Position numbers and translations under genes: made by a program. The notes under the pieces are model-generated. The model was given only the letters and a program-made list of their open reading frames with translations. It did no database searches and had not been told where the DNA came from. A stretch of DNA of 64,000 nt from an uncultured Bacteroides sp. (GTDB lineage Bacteria; Bacteroidota; Bacteroidia; Bacteroidales; Bacteroidaceae). The stretch spans positions 62,001 through 126,000 of the forward strand of contig CABMPP010000004.1 of assembly GCA_902388495.1 (NCBI GenBank), given 5' to 3'. Each line of letters opens with the position of its first letter. The first letter of the stretch is position 1. Below, in pieces: positions 37,568 to 47,596 of this stretch.

Positions 37568-38449
37568 TCAAATGTTTCCTATCTTAGTCTTTTTTTGTAT
37601 AAGGTGGACTTGTTTTTCCGCATGATAGGAAGAACGTACCAATGGGGCACTTTCCACTTGTTCGAATCCTTTCCCTAATCCGGTCTTTTTATAGAGGGCG
37701 AATTGTTCGGGGGTGACGTATTCCGCCACCGGATAGTGCTTGTGTGTAGGTTGCAGGTATTGGCCGATAGTGAGTATGTGGCAGCCGGCCCGGCGCAGGT
37801 CGTCCATGAGTTCCTCCACTTCTGCCGGAGTTTCACCCAGACCTACCATGATGCCCGATTTGGCGGTGGTTCCGCTTTCGGCTATCTGTCGTAATACTTC
37901 AAGGCTGGTTTCATAACGGGCGGCGCTGCGCACCAGGGGGCTGATGCGGCGGACGGTTTCCATGTTGTGGGAAATGATTTCCGGTTGTGCTTCGATGACT
38001 TGGGCTACGAGTTCTTTTCTTCCCTGGAAGTCCGGAATCAGCACCTCGACGGTAGTTTCCGGGTTGAGGCGCTTGATTTCGCGGATGGTATGGGCCCAGT
38101 GTGCGGCACCCAGGTCGGGCAGATCATCACGGTCTACGGAGGTGATGACGGCGTGGGAGAGCTTCATCAGGGCGATGGACTCTGCTACGTGCGTCGGCTC
38201 GTTGGGGTCGAGGGGGAGAGGCTTGCCGGTCTGTGTATTGCAAAACTTGCAGCAACGGGTACAGATGTCACCGCCAATCATGAAGGTGGCGGTGCCTTTT
38301 CCCCAACACTCGCCCATGTTGGGGCAACGTCCGCTGCTACAGATGGTGTGAAGGCAATGCGATTCGACGATACGTTTTGTCTCGGTGTAGCGCTCGTTGG
38401 CGCCGATACTTATTTTCAGCCATTCCGGCTTGCGGACTCTGTCTTTCAT
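37568..38449 (-). CDS. lipA: lipoyl synthase
   Basis: 293 residues. The auxiliary [4Fe-4S] cluster Cys motif is CSSGRCPNMGEC, and the radical SAM cluster is CTRCCKFC (CX3CX2C). Characteristic DLPDLGAAHW and QYLQPTHKHYPV are present. It inserts two sulfurs into octanoyl-protein. Its start overlaps the stop of the upstream peptidase gene by 4 nt (38446-38449), so the two are translationally coupled. Confidence 0.96.
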   Translation of the reverse strand: MKDRVRKPEWLKISIGANERYTETKRIVESHCLHTICSSGRCPNMGECWGKGTATFMIGGDICTRCCKFCNTQTGKPLPLDPNEPTHVAESIALMKLSHAVITSVDRDDLPDLGAAHWAHTIREIKRLNPETTVEVLIPDFQGRKELVAQVIEAQPEIISHNMETVRRISPLVRSAARYETSLEVLRQIAESGTTAKSGIMVGLGETPAEVEELMDDLRRAGCHILTIGQYLQPTHKHYPVAEYVTPEQFALYKKTGLGKGFEQVESAPLVRSSYHAEKQVHLIQKKTKIGNI

Positions 38450-40668
38450 TTTCCGTTTTTCAACTCCCGGTTAAAGAAATTAGTTAATCGTGTATACAAA
38501 TGCAGGCGGGTATTACCTCCGATAATGCCGTGGTTGCGGTTGGTATAGACTTGCATTTCGAATTGCTTGCCAAGTTGTACCAAATGTTCGGCATATTCGG
38601 CACAATTCTGGAAGTGTACGTTGTCATCGGCCATGCCGTGCACCAGCAACAGGTTGCCGTGTAGCTTGTCGGCACGGGTGAAGGTAGAACCGGCTCTGTA
38701 GCCTTCCGCATTCTCTTTCGGAGTGCGCATGAAGCGTTCGCCATAGACGGTATCATAGTAATTCCAGTCGGTAACGGCAGCTACGGCTACACCGGCTTTG
38801 AATACCGGGGTTCCCTCACTCATGCTCATAAGAGTCATGTAGCCGCCATAGCTCCATCCCCAAATACCGATACGGTCTTTGTCCACATAGGGCTGGCGTC
38901 CCATGTAGAGAGCTGTCTCTACCTGGTCTTTGGATTCCTTGACGCCGAGGTTGAGGTAGGTGCATTTGGCAAATTCCGCACCGCGTCCACCTGTGCCGCG
39001 TCCGTCTACACAGACAACGATGTAGCCTTGCGATGCCATATACGTCTCCCAGCTTACACTGAACTTATCGAGTACCTGCTGCGAACCGGGACCGCTGTAT
39101 TGGAACATCAGTACGGGATACTTCTTGCTGGCCGAGAAATCTACCGGCTTCATCATCCAACCGTTCAGCGTAGTGCCGTCGGTGGTCTGGAAGGAGAAGA
39201 ATTCTTTGCGGGGCATGTTGTAGCCGGCTATCTGTTGTCTCAGTTCCGCATTGTCTACCAGGGTAGCAAGTGTTTTGCCGGTATTATCGTTCAGAGTAAT
39301 GACGGTCGGCGTGTCCAGGTTGGAGTAGCGATTCATGAAGTATTTCATGTCGGTGCTGAACTGGGCGGTATTTGTACCTGTCTGCGATGACAGTTTCGTC
39401 TTTTTCCCTTTGCGGTCTATCTTGTAGATGGCGCTACGCATCGGGCTTTCTTCGTTGCTGCTGTAGTAGAAACTGCCTTCTGCCGGGTCGTAGCCTAAGA
39501 ACTCTTTTACTTCGTAATTGCCTGCGGTGAGTTGCTTCAGCAGGTTGCCGCCGATGCTGTACCAGTATAGATGGCTGTAACCGCTCTTTTCGCTGACGAA
39601 GCTGAAGTTTTCGGGATAGAAGATGATATTGTCGAACACTTGCCCGCTGATGTATGTATCGCTCTCATCGCGCAGTGCCAGTTTGCAGACTGTGCTGCGA
39701 GGGTCGGCAAAGTAGAGGTCGAACCGGTTTTGATGGCGGTTCAGCGTCATTACGGCAAGTTTGTTCGGGTCTTTGGTGAAGCGGATGCGGGGGATGTAGC
39801 CGTCTGCATCCAGTGGCACATTGATCTTACGGGTTACTTTAGACTTGATGTCGAAGGTATGCACAGATACTTTGGAATTCTGTTCGCCCGTCTTAGGATA
39901 TTTGTAGGTATACTCTCCCGGATATTTTTCAAGAGGAGCAAGGTGGGGAGCTTCTCCGGCAAAGAGTGGGAAAGAGTAGGAGGGCACTTCTCTTTCGTCC
40001 CAGCGGATAAAGGCGAGCATCTGGCCGTCGGCGCTGAACTCGAGTGCACGGTCGAAAGAAAATTCTTCCTCATATACCCAGTCGGGGATGCCGTTCAGCA
40101 CTTCGTTGCGCTTGCCGTCTTCGGTCACCTGGCTTTCGCTGTTTCCGAAGAGCAGCTTCACGAGGAAGATATTGTTGTCGCGTACAAAGGCAACCTGATT
40201 ACCGTCGGGCGAGAATACGGGTACTTGTTGCGGGCCGCCGTCCGAAAGCTTCTCCACTACGTTGTTTATTTTCCCGTCGAGGTTTCGTTTCAGGCTATAC
40301 AAATAGTGCACAGCGGTATAGGAATGGCGGTAGATGGGGGTCTTCTCCGTGGCGATGAGCAATTTGCTGCCGTCGGGGGCGAAACTGTAGCTGTCGAATG
40401 TCTTAAACGGGCACTCGCGTGCAGTGGCGGCATCAAACAAAACCTCCACCTGCTTTCCCGTTTTGAAAGAATACTTGATAATCTGTGTCTGGTCGGCGTT
40501 CATCTGCGAGTAGTGTTCGCCGTCTCCCGGGATAGGGATAACGCCGGAGATTGTTTGCGGTGTGAACTTTCCGGTTACGATTTCTTTCAAATCGAGTGCC
40601 TGTCCGCCTTGGGCAAAGCTTGCCAGGGTGCAGAGGCAGAGGAGGAATGCAATGCTGATTCGTTTCAT
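38446..40668 (-). CDS. dipeptidyl-peptidase IV-type S9 serine peptidase
   Basis: 740 residues with a signal peptide (CTLASFAQGG). An N-terminal eight-bladed propeller carries the DPP-IV double-Glu motif in VYEEEFSFDRALEFS. The alpha/beta-hydrolase domain (about 490-740) has the nucleophile GWSYGG, Asp in HGMADDNVHFQN and His in RNHGI. It removes N-terminal X-Pro dipeptides in the periplasm. Coupled with lipA, an arrangement with no obvious pathway logic. Confidence 0.95.
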   Translation of the reverse strand: MKRISIAFLLCLCTLASFAQGGQALDLKEIVTGKFTPQTISGVIPIPGDGEHYSQMNADQTQIIKYSFKTGKQVEVLFDAATARECPFKTFDSYSFAPDGSKLLIATEKTPIYRHSYTAVHYLYSLKRNLDGKINNVVEKLSDGGPQQVPVFSPDGNQVAFVRDNNIFLVKLLFGNSESQVTEDGKRNEVLNGIPDWVYEEEFSFDRALEFSADGQMLAFIRWDEREVPSYSFPLFAGEAPHLAPLEKYPGEYTYKYPKTGEQNSKVSVHTFDIKSKVTRKINVPLDADGYIPRIRFTKDPNKLAVMTLNRHQNRFDLYFADPRSTVCKLALRDESDTYISGQVFDNIIFYPENFSFVSEKSGYSHLYWYSIGGNLLKQLTAGNYEVKEFLGYDPAEGSFYYSSNEESPMRSAIYKIDRKGKKTKLSSQTGTNTAQFSTDMKYFMNRYSNLDTPTVITLNDNTGKTLATLVDNAELRQQIAGYNMPRKEFFSFQTTDGTTLNGWMMKPVDFSASKKYPVLMFQYSGPGSQQVLDKFSVSWETYMASQGYIVVCVDGRGTGGRGAEFAKCTYLNLGVKESKDQVETALYMGRQPYVDKDRIGIWGWSYGGYMTLMSMSEGTPVFKAGVAVAAVTDWNYYDTVYGERFMRTPKENAEGYRAGSTFTRADKLHGNLLLVHGMADDNVHFQNCAEYAEHLVQLGKQFEMQVYTNRNHGIIGGNTRLHLYTRLTNFFNRELKNGK

Positions 40669-40702
40669 ATTTTATAGGATTATTTGTTCTGATTTTCTAC
40701 GG

Positions 40703-40733
40703 CAAAGATACTAATCTTTTAGTATGTTGCAAA
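40703..40733 (-). promoter_or_regulatory. Bacteroides-type promoter of the S9 peptidase-lipA operon
   Basis: On the minus strand TTTG (40730-40733), 19 nt, TATCTTTG (40703-40710): a full consensus match, 34 nt upstream of the ATG at 40668. Confidence 0.8.
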
Positions 40734-40782
40734 TGCTATGCTAATCTATATTGAAAATATGAAAGATGTATGCATTATAAAC

Positions 40783-40811
40783 GAATTGCAGCAAAGACTT
40801 TGCTGCAATTC
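40783..40811. terminator. perfect hairpin, probable terminator of the SIS operon
   Basis: GAATTGCAGCAAA pairs perfectly with TTTGCTGCAATTC across a 3-nt loop. It lies 48 nt past the stop of the minus-strand gene ending at 40859. There is no long T-run, so termination is likely but not certain. Confidence 0.6.
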
Positions 40812-40858
40812 AATAAATGTGATAAACCCTTTAGTGATTGATTTTACAGGGAATATTT

Positions 40859-41620
40859 TTATAATGTCTTCACCTTGCGTTGATACTCCGCAATGGCAGC
40901 ATCGAGGCGTTCGTGGGCAGTAGTATCGCCCGGAACGTTGTGAGACGGATGGATGTACAGTTTCACACCGCGGTCGGCCAGGATTTCGGCAACGGTGGTG
41001 ATGGTCATCCATACCATTGTGACAAAGCTCAGTGTAGACAGCGGGCCTACTTTGTCGAAGTGATTCTTCAAGGGTACGGAAGCATCTACCAGCGGCACGC
41101 AAGAGTCAACCACGATATCTGCTATCTGGAAGAGGTTCTTCCCACTGGAATGGCGGCTTGGCTTGTCGCCCGTTTCGCTAGCCGAACCGTAGACAATCAC
41201 CTTCATGCCACGTTTTTTGGCTTCCAGTGCCATGTCTATATTGACGGCATTGATGCCCGTGTGAGAGAAAATCCACATACAGTCTTTCGGGTCGAAGTCG
41301 TAGTTCTTCATGATTTCTTGTCCGTAGCCTTCGGCTCTCTCCAGGAAAAGGAACTGGTGGATACCCATCTGTCCGATGATCTGAGTGAAGAACGTCAGCG
41401 GAAGTTCGCAGAGCGGATGGAAACCTACAAAACTGCCGATACGCGGATACATTTCTTCTACGGGAATCGTTGCGTGACCGCAACCAAATGTGTGAACCCA
41501 GCGGCCGGCTTCGATAGAGTCCGCCATAACTGTAGCTGCTTTTTTAATGTTCTCCAACTGGGTATCCTCCAGCTTTTCCATGATGCCATGGGCATTCTTT
41601 AACCATTCGAGTGCTAACAT
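40859..41620 (-). CDS. SIS-domain sugar-phosphate-binding protein (UPF0309-like)
   Basis: 253 residues with a SIS fold: FGCGHATIPVEEM, IFSHTGINAVNIDMAL, VIVYGSASETGD. It resembles the UPF0309 / SIS_2 family found near amino-sugar genes. Last gene of the ROK-MFS-SIS operon, 27 nt after the transporter stop. Binding or isomerisation of a phosphorylated amino sugar is inferred. Confidence 0.82.
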   Translation of the reverse strand: MLALEWLKNAHGIMEKLEDTQLENIKKAATVMADSIEAGRWVHTFGCGHATIPVEEMYPRIGSFVGFHPLCELPLTFFTQIIGQMGIHQFLFLERAEGYGQEIMKNYDFDPKDCMWIFSHTGINAVNIDMALEAKKRGMKVIVYGSASETGDKPSRHSSGKNLFQIADIVVDSCVPLVDASVPLKNHFDKVGPLSTLSFVTMVWMTITTVAEILADRGVKLYIHPSHNVPGDTTAHERLDAAIAEYQRKVKTL

Positions 41621-41647
41621 AATGTCTTTTTTAAAAGGGTGAATAAT

Positions 41648-42799
41648 TTATTTTTGTGAACGTTTGAACAAGAAGAACATGATGACAAGCGAAGCAATCA
41701 TCAGATAAGGATAAAGTCCGATGCCGTCGGGACGTTGAGAAACGACTCCCATCAGTCCGTTCATGGTCGTCTGTCCCACCAGGGCTATGGCGAGTGCCAC
41801 GCTGAATGCTGTGCCCGACAAGGAGGGATAGCGATTACCCAGCACGCTCAGTATCACGGGATAGGTGGCCGATAATCCTGCGCCTACTATTGCCATGCCG
41901 ATGGCTGCGCGTATAAAGTCCGGCGAGAAAGCCAGCAGGCAGAAGCCTATGGCAGTCAGGGTGAGACTGTAAGGCAACACCGTTTCCGGTTTTACTTTTT
42001 TGAAGACTACCACTTGCAGCATACGGGCTACGGTCAGTCCTGCCACCATGCAGGTCAGTGCAATCAGTGCCCGGTCGGCAGGGATGTCGGTCATTTGGCC
42101 GAAGTAGCTTGTGGACCAGTTGTTGCACACTCCTTCAATGCCGCTCTGGAAAAAGAGGATGAAACTGAGCAGTAACAGGCTGCTTTCTTTCAGCAGTCCC
42201 AATCCTTCCTTTATCGGGAAGCCTTGTGCCTGCTTCGGCGCCGGGAAGCGTACGGGAATACAGAACAGGATTCCTGCCAGCATCAGTACGCCGATACCTT
42301 GCAATATCGTTTCGAAAGTGTAGTACTTGGCCAGTGCTCCCAGCAGCATCGGGATGCCCAGTGCTCCCAGTCCGTAGAACATACCCAGGAAACTGAGCTT
42401 CGAGCCTTTCTCTGCTTCGCCGGATATATCGGCCACTAATGCGTTGGTTTCACCATTTAAGATACCGCCTCCTAAACCGATGCCGACAATGGAGGCTTGC
42501 AGCAACGGGATGTTCTCGAAGAAAGCAAGCCCTTCCATACCCAGCAGTACGATGATACAGCTGGGTACCAACAGCGCCTTATGCCCGAAACGGTCGACGA
42601 TAGGTCCGAAAATCAGTGAACCGACGAGCATGCCTAAAGGCAGGAACGTGACGAGCGAAGTCGTCTGCAGCCCGCTCAGGTCCAATTTTGTGATAAGGGA
42701 GGGTAGTACCGCTCCCAGTGTAATCATTGAAACTCCGAAAAAACACATCCCGATGCACGCTGCGGTGAATACGAGATTCTTGTGATAACTGTTACTCAT
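41648..42799 (-). CDS. major facilitator superfamily sugar transporter
   Basis: 383 residues from the ATG at 42799, which overlaps the ROK gene stop by 8 nt. Twelve hydrophobic helices. An MFS loop motif is seen in GPIVDRFGHKALLV. Inner-membrane import of the sugar handled by the ROK kinase and SIS protein is inferred from the operon; the ligand is unknown. Confidence 0.85.
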   Translation of the reverse strand: MSNSYHKNLVFTAACIGMCFFGVSMITLGAVLPSLITKLDLSGLQTTSLVTFLPLGMLVGSLIFGPIVDRFGHKALLVPSCIIVLLGMEGLAFFENIPLLQASIVGIGLGGGILNGETNALVADISGEAEKGSKLSFLGMFYGLGALGIPMLLGALAKYYTFETILQGIGVLMLAGILFCIPVRFPAPKQAQGFPIKEGLGLLKESSLLLLSFILFFQSGIEGVCNNWSTSYFGQMTDIPADRALIALTCMVAGLTVARMLQVVVFKKVKPETVLPYSLTLTAIGFCLLAFSPDFIRAAIGMAIVGAGLSATYPVILSVLGNRYPSLSGTAFSVALAIALVGQTTMNGLMGVVSQRPDGIGLYPYLMIASLVIMFFLFKRSQK

Positions 42800-43751
42800 A
42801 CAAATGGTTTTTGATGGCAAGGAATGCTGCTCCTATCAGCCCGGCATTGCCGGACAACTGAGAAGGTACAAATTCCACCTGCTTGATGCTGAGCGGTTGT
42901 GCCCATTTGCAGGCTTCTTTGTAAATGTCATCTATAAAGATAGAGGCGGGACCGAATACACCTCCGCCCCAGATAATCTTCTGCGGGTTGAGCAGGCTGA
43001 CGAAATTGGCCGAAGCCATGCCCCACATCTCCACCGCTTTGTGCAGTACGGAGACGGCAATCGGATCACCTTCATTGTAAGCGCTGAACACATCGTAAGC
43101 CGAAATGCGGCAGATAGGCTTCTGGCGCAACTTTCCTTTGTAGGCTTTATTGGCGCGGACGGCATCGCGCACCCTGGCTCCGATTCCGTTGCCCGAGGCG
43201 TAGTATTCAAAGCATCCGCAAGTGTCATATTCTTCTTTGTAAGGAGGTTGCAGTGCCATCCAGCCGGTGGCGCCGATAATGTCGTTGGCACCGTGCAGCA
43301 CATGTCCGTCAATGATGATGCCGGCACCGATACCGGTTCCTACGGCAACGAACACTGCGCTGTGGCAATCTTTTGCCGCACCCTGCCACATTTCTCCATA
43401 CATATAGCAGGTACGGTCACTGTCGATGTATATTTCTATTCCGGGAGGAGTGACGCTGCGCAGCTCTTCGTAAAGAGGATAATTTTCCCATCCGGGAATA
43501 TTGGGCGCCCATACCCGGTTGGTCTGCGAATAGACGATGCCGGGGATGCAGATTCCTATACCGTCGATGTGTATGCGGCTTCTGCGTGCTACGGTGAGGA
43601 GTTTGGCGAGGATATCTGCGGCGAGTTTTCCTACTTCGTGCCCGGTTCTTCCTTTCAGAAGCCGTTTACGGTTGAACATCATGCTCCCGTCGGGTAGGAA
43701 AATGGCGCTGGCTATTTTGGTGCCGCCTATGTCCAATGCAATTGTTGCCAT
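42792..43751 (-). CDS. ROK-family sugar kinase
   Basis: 319 residues from the ATG at 43751 (MATIALDIGGTKIASAIF); an upstream start adds 15 poorly supported residues. Phosphate-binding DIGGTK and a second ATP motif in VAVGTGIGAGII are present, together with the ROK zinc/sugar region CGCFEYYASGNGIG. No HTH, so it is a kinase rather than a repressor. GlcNAc, glucose or mannose kinase are all possible. First gene of the ROK-MFS-SIS operon. Confidence 0.86.
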   Translation of the reverse strand: MATIALDIGGTKIASAIFLPDGSMMFNRKRLLKGRTGHEVGKLAADILAKLLTVARRSRIHIDGIGICIPGIVYSQTNRVWAPNIPGWENYPLYEELRSVTPPGIEIYIDSDRTCYMYGEMWQGAAKDCHSAVFVAVGTGIGAGIIIDGHVLHGANDIIGATGWMALQPPYKEEYDTCGCFEYYASGNGIGARVRDAVRANKAYKGKLRQKPICRISAYDVFSAYNEGDPIAVSVLHKAVEMWGMASANFVSLLNPQKIIWGGGVFGPASIFIDDIYKEACKWAQPLSIKQVEFVPSQLSGNAGLIGAAFLAIKNHLYE

Positions 43752-43793
43752 GGTGTTGTAGTATTTATCAGGTTGATTCACTAAGGTTGTATG

Positions 43794-43801
43794 CAAAGCT
43801 A
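43794..43801 (-). promoter_or_regulatory. Bacteroides-type -7 box for the ROK operon
   Basis: CAAAGCTA reads TAGCTTTG on the minus strand, 42 nt upstream of the ROK ATG. The rest of the 330-nt gap 43752-44081 is AT-rich with no gene visible apart from the plus-strand box at 44055. Confidence 0.5.
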
Positions 43802-44054
43802 TGAATTTATTTCAATCTTCATGCATGCGGATCAGGGAATTTGTGTGTAAAACATGTAACCGATCACTAAAATATATTTAATGAAATAATGCTGATGTGT
43901 ATTACCGGTATTATAAATGCTTTAAAATCAAATAATGAAACATTTTTTAGTGCAGCTTAATTTGCGATAGTTTGTGTTTGTTAACAGATGAGGGCTGCCG
44001 ATGTATTAGTGGTAATTTATCAATGTGTACAGAACCTGTTTCAGTTAAAATCCT

Positions 44055-44062
44055 TATATTTG
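44055..44062 (+). promoter_or_regulatory. Bacteroides-type -7 box for the radical SAM gene
   Basis: TATATTTG, a perfect TAnnTTTG, 19 nt before the ATG at 44082. No clear -33 element at the expected spacing. Confidence 0.55.
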
Positions 44063-44081
44063 TCACTAAATAGATTTATGT

Positions 44082-45008
44082 ATGGCTATAAGACCTCTTT
44101 ACAACGAATTTCCTTTGTTTCTGAAGCGTTATTTTCCTTACAAAGTACAGAAAATATCGTTGAATGCCGGCTTTACCTGTCCCAATCGTGACGGGAATAA
44201 AGGTTATGGCGGTTGCACCTACTGTAACAATCAGACCTTCAACCCCGATTACTGCCGCACGGAGAAACCGATTACCCGGCAATTGGAGGAAGGCAAGCAG
44301 TTCTTTTCCCATAAATATCCCGAGATGAAGTATCTTGCCTATTTCCAGGCATATACCAATACCTACGGCGAACTGGAAACGTTGAAGCGGAAGTACGAAG
44401 AAGCCTTGTCGGTAGATGAAGTAGTGGGGCTGGTGATCGGTACCCGTCCCGACTGCATGCCCGATGATTTGCTCCGCTATCTGGAAGAGGTTAATAAACA
44501 TACTTTTCTGCTGGTAGAGTACGGTATAGAAAGCACCTGCGACGAAACCCTCAAGCGTATCAATCGCGGGCATACCTTCCAGACTACCATTGATGCTGTG
44601 GAGCGGACTGCTGCTTGTGGCATCCTGACCGGCGGACATGTCATCCTCGGACTGCCGGGCGAGACGCACGAACGTATTGTGGCACAAGCCGGTGCCTTGT
44701 CCCGTCTCCCCCTTACTACCTTGAAAATGCATCAGTTGCAACTGATACGCGGCACCCGCATGGCTTTGGAATATGAGCAGCATCCGGAAGACTTCCATTT
44801 GTTTGATGTGGAAGAATACATCGCTCTTGTGATAGACTATATCGAGCATCTCCGTCCCGACCTGATATTGGAGCGCTTTGTCTCCCAATCACCCAAAGAA
44901 CTGCTCATTGCACCCGACTGGGGGCTAAAAAATTATGAATTTAACCACCGGGTACAAAAAAGAATGAAAGAACTTGATGCATATCAAGGAAAGAAATATG
45001 AAATGTGA
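44082..45008 (+). CDS. TIGR01212-family radical SAM protein (YhcC-like)
   Basis: 308 residues. The Cys cluster CPNRDGNKGYGGCTYC is the long-spaced CX11CX2C of this family, followed by a radical SAM barrel (VIGTRPDCMPDDLL, LVEYGIESTCDETL, VILGLPGET). Cytoplasmic; the reaction is not established for the family. It is monocistronic or just upstream of the flavoprotein gene. Confidence 0.9.
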   Translation: MAIRPLYNEFPLFLKRYFPYKVQKISLNAGFTCPNRDGNKGYGGCTYCNNQTFNPDYCRTEKPITRQLEEGKQFFSHKYPEMKYLAYFQAYTNTYGELETLKRKYEEALSVDEVVGLVIGTRPDCMPDDLLRYLEEVNKHTFLLVEYGIESTCDETLKRINRGHTFQTTIDAVERTAACGILTGGHVILGLPGETHERIVAQAGALSRLPLTTLKMHQLQLIRGTRMALEYEQHPEDFHLFDVEEYIALVIDYIEHLRPDLILERFVSQSPKELLIAPDWGLKNYEFNHRVQKRMKELDAYQGKKYEM

Positions 45009-45068
45009 GAAAAAAGAATTATTTTTGCCACCGTTAGAATATGGAATCAATCTAAATAAAGAATAACA

Positions 45069-46268
45069 ATGAACCCAAAAACAGTGATAAAAGGAAAAAT
45101 CCACTACGTGGGAGTGAATGATCGCAATAAACATTTGTTTGAAGGAATGTGGCCTTTACCTTACGGAGTTTCTTACAACTCCTATCTGATAGACGATGAA
45201 ACCGTAGCATTGGTAGATACGGTGGACATCTGCTATTTCGAGGTGTATCTTCGTAAAATAAAAAGTATCATAGGCGATCGCCCCATCCAATATCTTATCA
45301 TCAACCACATGGAACCGGATCATTCCGGCTCTATCCGTCTTATCAAGCAGCATTATCCCGATATCATTATTGTGGGCAACAAGCAGACTTTCGGCATGAT
45401 CGAAGGCTTCTACGGCGTGACGGGTGAGCAATATATGGTGAAAGATGAAGACTTCCTGGCTTTGGGACACCATAAGCTCCGCTTCTACATGACGCCGATG
45501 GTGCACTGGCCCGAAACGATGATGACTTTCGACGAAACGGAAGGCGTCCTTTTCTCCGGCGACGGCTTCGGCTGTTTCGGTACGTTGGACGGTGGTTTCC
45601 TCGATACCCGCATCAATCTGGACAGATGCTGGGACGAGATGGTGCGCTATTACTCCAATATCGTAGGCAAATACGGTTCTCCGGTACAGAAGGCGTTGGC
45701 AAAGTTGGGCGGTCTGCCTATCTCTACCATCTGCTCCACTCACGGACCGGTGTGGACGGAGAATATTGCCAAGGTTATCGGCATATACGATAAGTTGAGC
45801 CGTTATGCTGCCGATGAAGGTGTAGTAATAGCCTATGGCAGCATGTATGGCAACACGGAGCAGATGGCGGAAGCTATTGCTGCCGAACTTTCTGCGCAGG
45901 GCATCAAGAATATCGTGATGCACAATGTGAGCAAGAGTAATCCTTCTTATATCTTGATGGATATCTTCAAGTATCGCGGCCTGATTATCGGTAGTCCTAC
46001 TTACAGTAACCAGATTTTCCCGGAAGTGGAATCCTTGCTTTCCAAGATACTGGTGCGTGAGGTGAAAGGCCGTTACCTTGGTTATTTCGGTTCCTTCTGT
46101 TGGGCAGGTGCTGCCGTGAAGCGTATGGGAGAGTTTGCTGAAAAGAGCAAGTTCGAGATCGTAGGCGACCCGGTTGAAATGAAACAGGCCATGAAAGACA
46201 TCACCTACGAACAATGCGAAAACCTGGCACGTGCTATGGCGGAGCGTTTGAAGAAGGACAGAGGATAA
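45069..46268 (+). CDS. A-type flavoprotein (FprA family, flavodiiron protein)
   Basis: 399 residues. The N-terminal metallo-beta-lactamase-like diiron domain has the ligand motif NHMEPDHSGS and the His in VHWPETM. The C-terminal flavodoxin domain (about 255-399) has the FMN loop YGSMYGNTEQMAEAI. It reduces O2 or NO, protecting anaerobic enzymes in the cytoplasm. A TATTTTTG box at 45020-45027 lies 41 nt upstream. Confidence 0.94.
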   Translation: MNPKTVIKGKIHYVGVNDRNKHLFEGMWPLPYGVSYNSYLIDDETVALVDTVDICYFEVYLRKIKSIIGDRPIQYLIINHMEPDHSGSIRLIKQHYPDIIIVGNKQTFGMIEGFYGVTGEQYMVKDEDFLALGHHKLRFYMTPMVHWPETMMTFDETEGVLFSGDGFGCFGTLDGGFLDTRINLDRCWDEMVRYYSNIVGKYGSPVQKALAKLGGLPISTICSTHGPVWTENIAKVIGIYDKLSRYAADEGVVIAYGSMYGNTEQMAEAIAAELSAQGIKNIVMHNVSKSNPSYILMDIFKYRGLIIGSPTYSNQIFPEVESLLSKILVREVKGRYLGYFGSFCWAGAAVKRMGEFAEKSKFEIVGDPVEMKQAMKDITYEQCENLARAMAERLKKDRG

Positions 46269-46344
46269 TTGAAAATTAAGAATTAAAAATTAAAAGTTGA
46301 AATAGAAATTACCCCTAATTTATTAACCTAATAAAACAATCACA

Positions 46345-47157
46345 ATGAGACTAATCATTCAGCCGGATTATCAATCCGTATCAAAGTGGGCAGCACATTA
46401 TGTTGCCGCAAGAATCAAGGCCGCTAATCCGACATCTGAAAAACCGTTTGTACTGGGATGCCCCACCGGATCTTCTCCTCTGGGCATGTACAAAGAACTG
46501 ATCGACCTGAACAAGAAAGGCATCGTGTCTTTCCAACATGTGGTAACTTTCAATATGGACGAGTACGTAGGCTTGCCTAAGGAGCATCCCGAAAGCTACT
46601 ACTCTTTCATGTGGAACAACTTCTTCAGCCATATCGATATCAAGCCGGAGAATACCAATATCCTGAACGGCAATGCTGCCGACCTGGATGCGGAATGTGC
46701 GCGTTATGAAGAGAAAATCCGTTCCTATGGTGGCATCGACCTCTTCATGGGCGGTATCGGTCCCGACGGACACATCGCTTTCAACGAACCGGGTTCTTCT
46801 TTATCATCACGTACCCGCCAGAAGACGTTGACTACCGATACGATCATTGCCAACTCCCGCTTCTTCGACAACGACGTGAACAAGGTTCCCAAGACTGCTT
46901 TGACGGTAGGTGTAGGCACCGTGCTCAGTGCCAAAGAAGTGATGATTATTGTAAACGGACATAACAAAGCCCGTGCCCTTTATCACGCAGTAGAAGGTCC
47001 CGTAATGCAGATGTGGACTATCAGTGCTCTGCAGATGCACGAAAAGGGTATCATCGTTTGCGATGACGCCGCTACTTATGAATTGAAGGTAGGTACTTAC
47101 CGTTACTTCAAGGATATTGAAGCAGATCATCTTGATCCGGAAGGCTTGCTGAAATAA
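46345..47157 (+). CDS. nagB: glucosamine-6-phosphate deaminase
   Basis: 270 residues, the usual NagB length. [36 protein letters not shown] and [10 protein letters not shown] contain the general base, the His relay and substrate phosphate contacts. It converts GlcN-6-P to fructose-6-P and ammonia. It may serve the same amino-sugar flux as the ROK/MFS/SIS operon 3 kb away. Confidence 0.96.
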   Translation: MRLIIQPDYQSVSKWAAHYVAARIKAANPTSEKPFVLGCPTGSSPLGMYKELIDLNKKGIVSFQHVVTFNMDEYVGLPKEHPESYYSFMWNNFFSHIDIKPENTNILNGNAADLDAECARYEEKIRSYGGIDLFMGGIGPDGHIAFNEPGSSLSSRTRQKTLTTDTIIANSRFFDNDVNKVPKTALTVGVGTVLSAKEVMIIVNGHNKARALYHAVEGPVMQMWTISALQMHEKGIIVCDDAATYELKVGTYRYFKDIEADHLDPEGLLK

Positions 47158-47175
47158 GCAGATATACTGGTGAAC

Positions 47176-47228
47176 AAAAGGCACATTGTCTGCAAGACTT
47201 TCAAGTCGGGCAAGCAATGTGCCTTTTT
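47176..47228 (+). terminator. rho-independent terminator of nagB
   Basis: AAAAGGCACATTG pairs with CAATGTGCCTTTTT across a long loop and is followed by a T-run, 19 nt past the nagB stop. Confidence 0.8.
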
Positions 47229-47340
47229 GTTATTTTAAAAGCTGACTGTAGTTTTTCTATGATATTACCAGCACTCCAGCACGATTTCTCTCTATCCATT
47301 TATTCATCGGCGTTTCAGACCGTGTAGGATGCGTGTAGGT

Positions 47341-47374
47341 AGCGTGACGGTAAATGGTTACCGTCACGCTTTTT
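47341..47374. terminator. strong perfect hairpin with T-run
   Basis: A 13-bp perfect stem (AGCGTGACGGTAA / TTACCGTCACGCT) with ATGG loop, followed by TTTTT. It is probably a second terminator between nagB and the accessory island. Confidence 0.75.
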
Positions 47375-47596
47375 GAGGTGAATATTTAGCTGATTGTTGT
47401 TGTAACTTTCTTATATACAGCTATTATACTCTATTTTTGTAACTCTTCCTGAACTGTGCCAAAATAACTTCTATTAACACGAAAAATAGGGCTTTTCAGC
47501 CTTTTCTTTGCGCTTTTGGGCCGAAATGAGGTAGGAGAATGCGCATTTGCTTCGTTTGCTTTGTGCTTTTGCCTTGTGTATAATTCCTTTTTGGCC

